From: Opitutaceae bacterium
GTDB lineage: Bacteria; Verrucomicrobiota; Verrucomicrobiae; Opitutales; Opitutaceae
Length of the DNA: 16,631 nucleotides
Direction of reading: 5' to 3'
NCBI GenBank assembly: GCA_031266495.1
Contig: JAISAX010000912.1
Span: forward strand, 1 to 16,631
This document shows, piece after piece, positions 16,281 to 16,631 of this stretch. Every line of letters begins with the position of its first letter. Positions within the stretch are counted from its first letter, which is position 1. A program made the position numbers and the translations under genes. The notes under the pieces were generated by a model. The model worked only from the letters and a program-made list of their open reading frames with translations, was not told the DNA's origin and searched no databases.

Positions 16281-16324
16281 ACGCGGTTTGCCCTTCCGGC
16301 CCGGGCCGGAAGGGCAAACCGCGT
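16281..16324. repeat. Perfect 44-bp palindrome
   Basis: The 22 bases at 16281-16302 are the exact reverse complement of 16303-16324, centred on CCCGGG with no loop. Such sequences can extrude as cruciforms or form strong hairpins. It overlaps the first unit of the 42-bp repeat and lies upstream of the SUMF1 gene. Confidence 0.85.
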
Positions 16325-16433
16325 GCCGGACAGGCTTCCGGCCATGGCCGGAATGCATAACGGCGTGCCGGGCAAGGTTCCGGCGATGGCCGGAATGCAT
16401 AACGGGGCACCGGACAAGGTTCCGGTTGCGGAC
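16294..16433. repeat. 42-bp tandem repeat, about 3.3 units
   Basis: TTCCGG begins units at 16294, 16336, 16378 and, partly, 16420, exactly 42 bases apart. Each complete unit begins with a self-complementary segment such as TTCCGGCCATGGCCGGAA, and units 2 and 3 share ATGCATAACGG after it. Because 42 is a multiple of 3 the repeat stays open in several frames on both strands, giving 14-residue peptide repeats, but no start, ribosome site or homology supports a real gene. Confidence 0.8.
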
Positions 16434-16500
16434 GACGAGGCTATCCGGAAGGGGGTACGCCATGCGCGTCCGGCGGCGGGACGAACCGGAAGCGGGCGTT

Positions 16501-16521
16501 TGGCGGAAAAAGCCCGCGCCA
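16501..16521. repeat. TGGCGG...GCGCCA dispersed repeat, copy 3
   Basis: A 21-bp match to the sequence at 15068-15088 with a few substitutions: begins TGGCGGAAAAA and ends CCGCGCCA. It lies between the 42-bp and the 7-bp tandem repeats. Confidence 0.45.
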
Positions 16522-16529
16522 CGCCATTA

Positions 16530-16627
16530 GCTGCGGGCTGCGGGCTGCGGGCTGCGGGCTGCGGGCTGCGGGCTGCGGGCTGCGGGCTGCGGGCTGCGGG
16601 CTGCGGGCTGCGGGCTGCGGGCTGCGG
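16530..16627. repeat. (GCTGCGG)14 tandem repeat
   Basis: Fourteen perfect heptamers GCTGCGG end four bases before the window edge. A 7-bp period shifts frame with every copy, so any ORF through it would be length-variable. No gene is seen here. Confidence 0.9.
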
Positions 16628-16631
16628 AAAG

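Noticed and set aside
16190..16522. Minus-strand 110-aa ORF (and overlapping frames on both strands) with 14-residue repeats
   Set aside because: The repeat period of 42 keeps several frames open at once on both strands. No ribosome site, signal or homology; best explained as non-coding tandem repeat.
16530..16627. CRISPR array
   Set aside because: The repeats are 7-bp units with no spacers, and no cas genes are present.

Overview
The window is GC-rich bacterial chromosome. It most resembles the Verrucomicrobiota, probably an Opitutaceae-like organism. Two secreted proteins end in a PEP-CTERM sorting signal (VPEP, hydrophobic stretch, Arg-rich tail). The LepA, TatA and urease accessory proteins look like those of Gram-negative bacteria. 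The gaps between genes are full of short dispersed repeats of a kind I associate with Opitutaceae. The genus is not resolved.

Layout, left to right. (1) Positions 1-1519: a C48 homopolymer at the edge, then a MacA/HlyD-type efflux adaptor on the minus strand. (2) 1715-4639: the urease accessory operon ureE-ureF-ureG-ureD on the minus strand, with overlapping or repeat-filled junctions; ureABC is not in the window. (3) 4640-6059: a repeat-bearing spacer, a plus-strand protein of unknown function with a fibronectin-III-like end, and a perfect 34-bp inverted repeat. (4) 6060-6967: a PEP-CTERM protein followed by a textbook terminator. (5) 7065-10974: a plus-strand envelope module of an OmpR-type response regulator, an LtaS/sulfatase-fold membrane transferase and a PAP2 phosphatase. 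A three-copy TTCAT array with 11-bp period lies just upstream of the transferase. (6) 10886-13967: minus-strand maltose/galactoside-type acetyltransferase, lepA (EF4) and a Fur-family regulator. (7) 13968-14732: a spacer holding the remnant of an AspT/YidE-type transporter. (8) 14733-16143: tatA and a cysteine-free SUMF1-fold PEP-CTERM protein, both minus strand. (9) 16144-16631: 42-bp hairpin repeats, a perfect 44-bp palindrome and fourteen copies of a 7-mer.

Functionally, UreE, F, G and D form the nickel-delivery complex that activates urease. The regulator, transferase and phosphatase plausibly remodel lipid or lipid-linked surface polymers under two-component control, although no histidine kinase is present. 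TatA exports folded proteins. The PEP-CTERM proteins are sorted to the cell surface.

The most unusual feature is the number of long G:C homopolymers, up to 23 inside the window and 48 at its edge. Two of them sit where reading frames break or lose their normal ends (lepA, the response regulator). They are either real slippage-prone contingency tracts or homopolymer-length errors; the sequence alone cannot decide. The other striking points are a chain of overlapping micro-ORFs joining ureF to ureG and the predicted operator upstream of the transferase.
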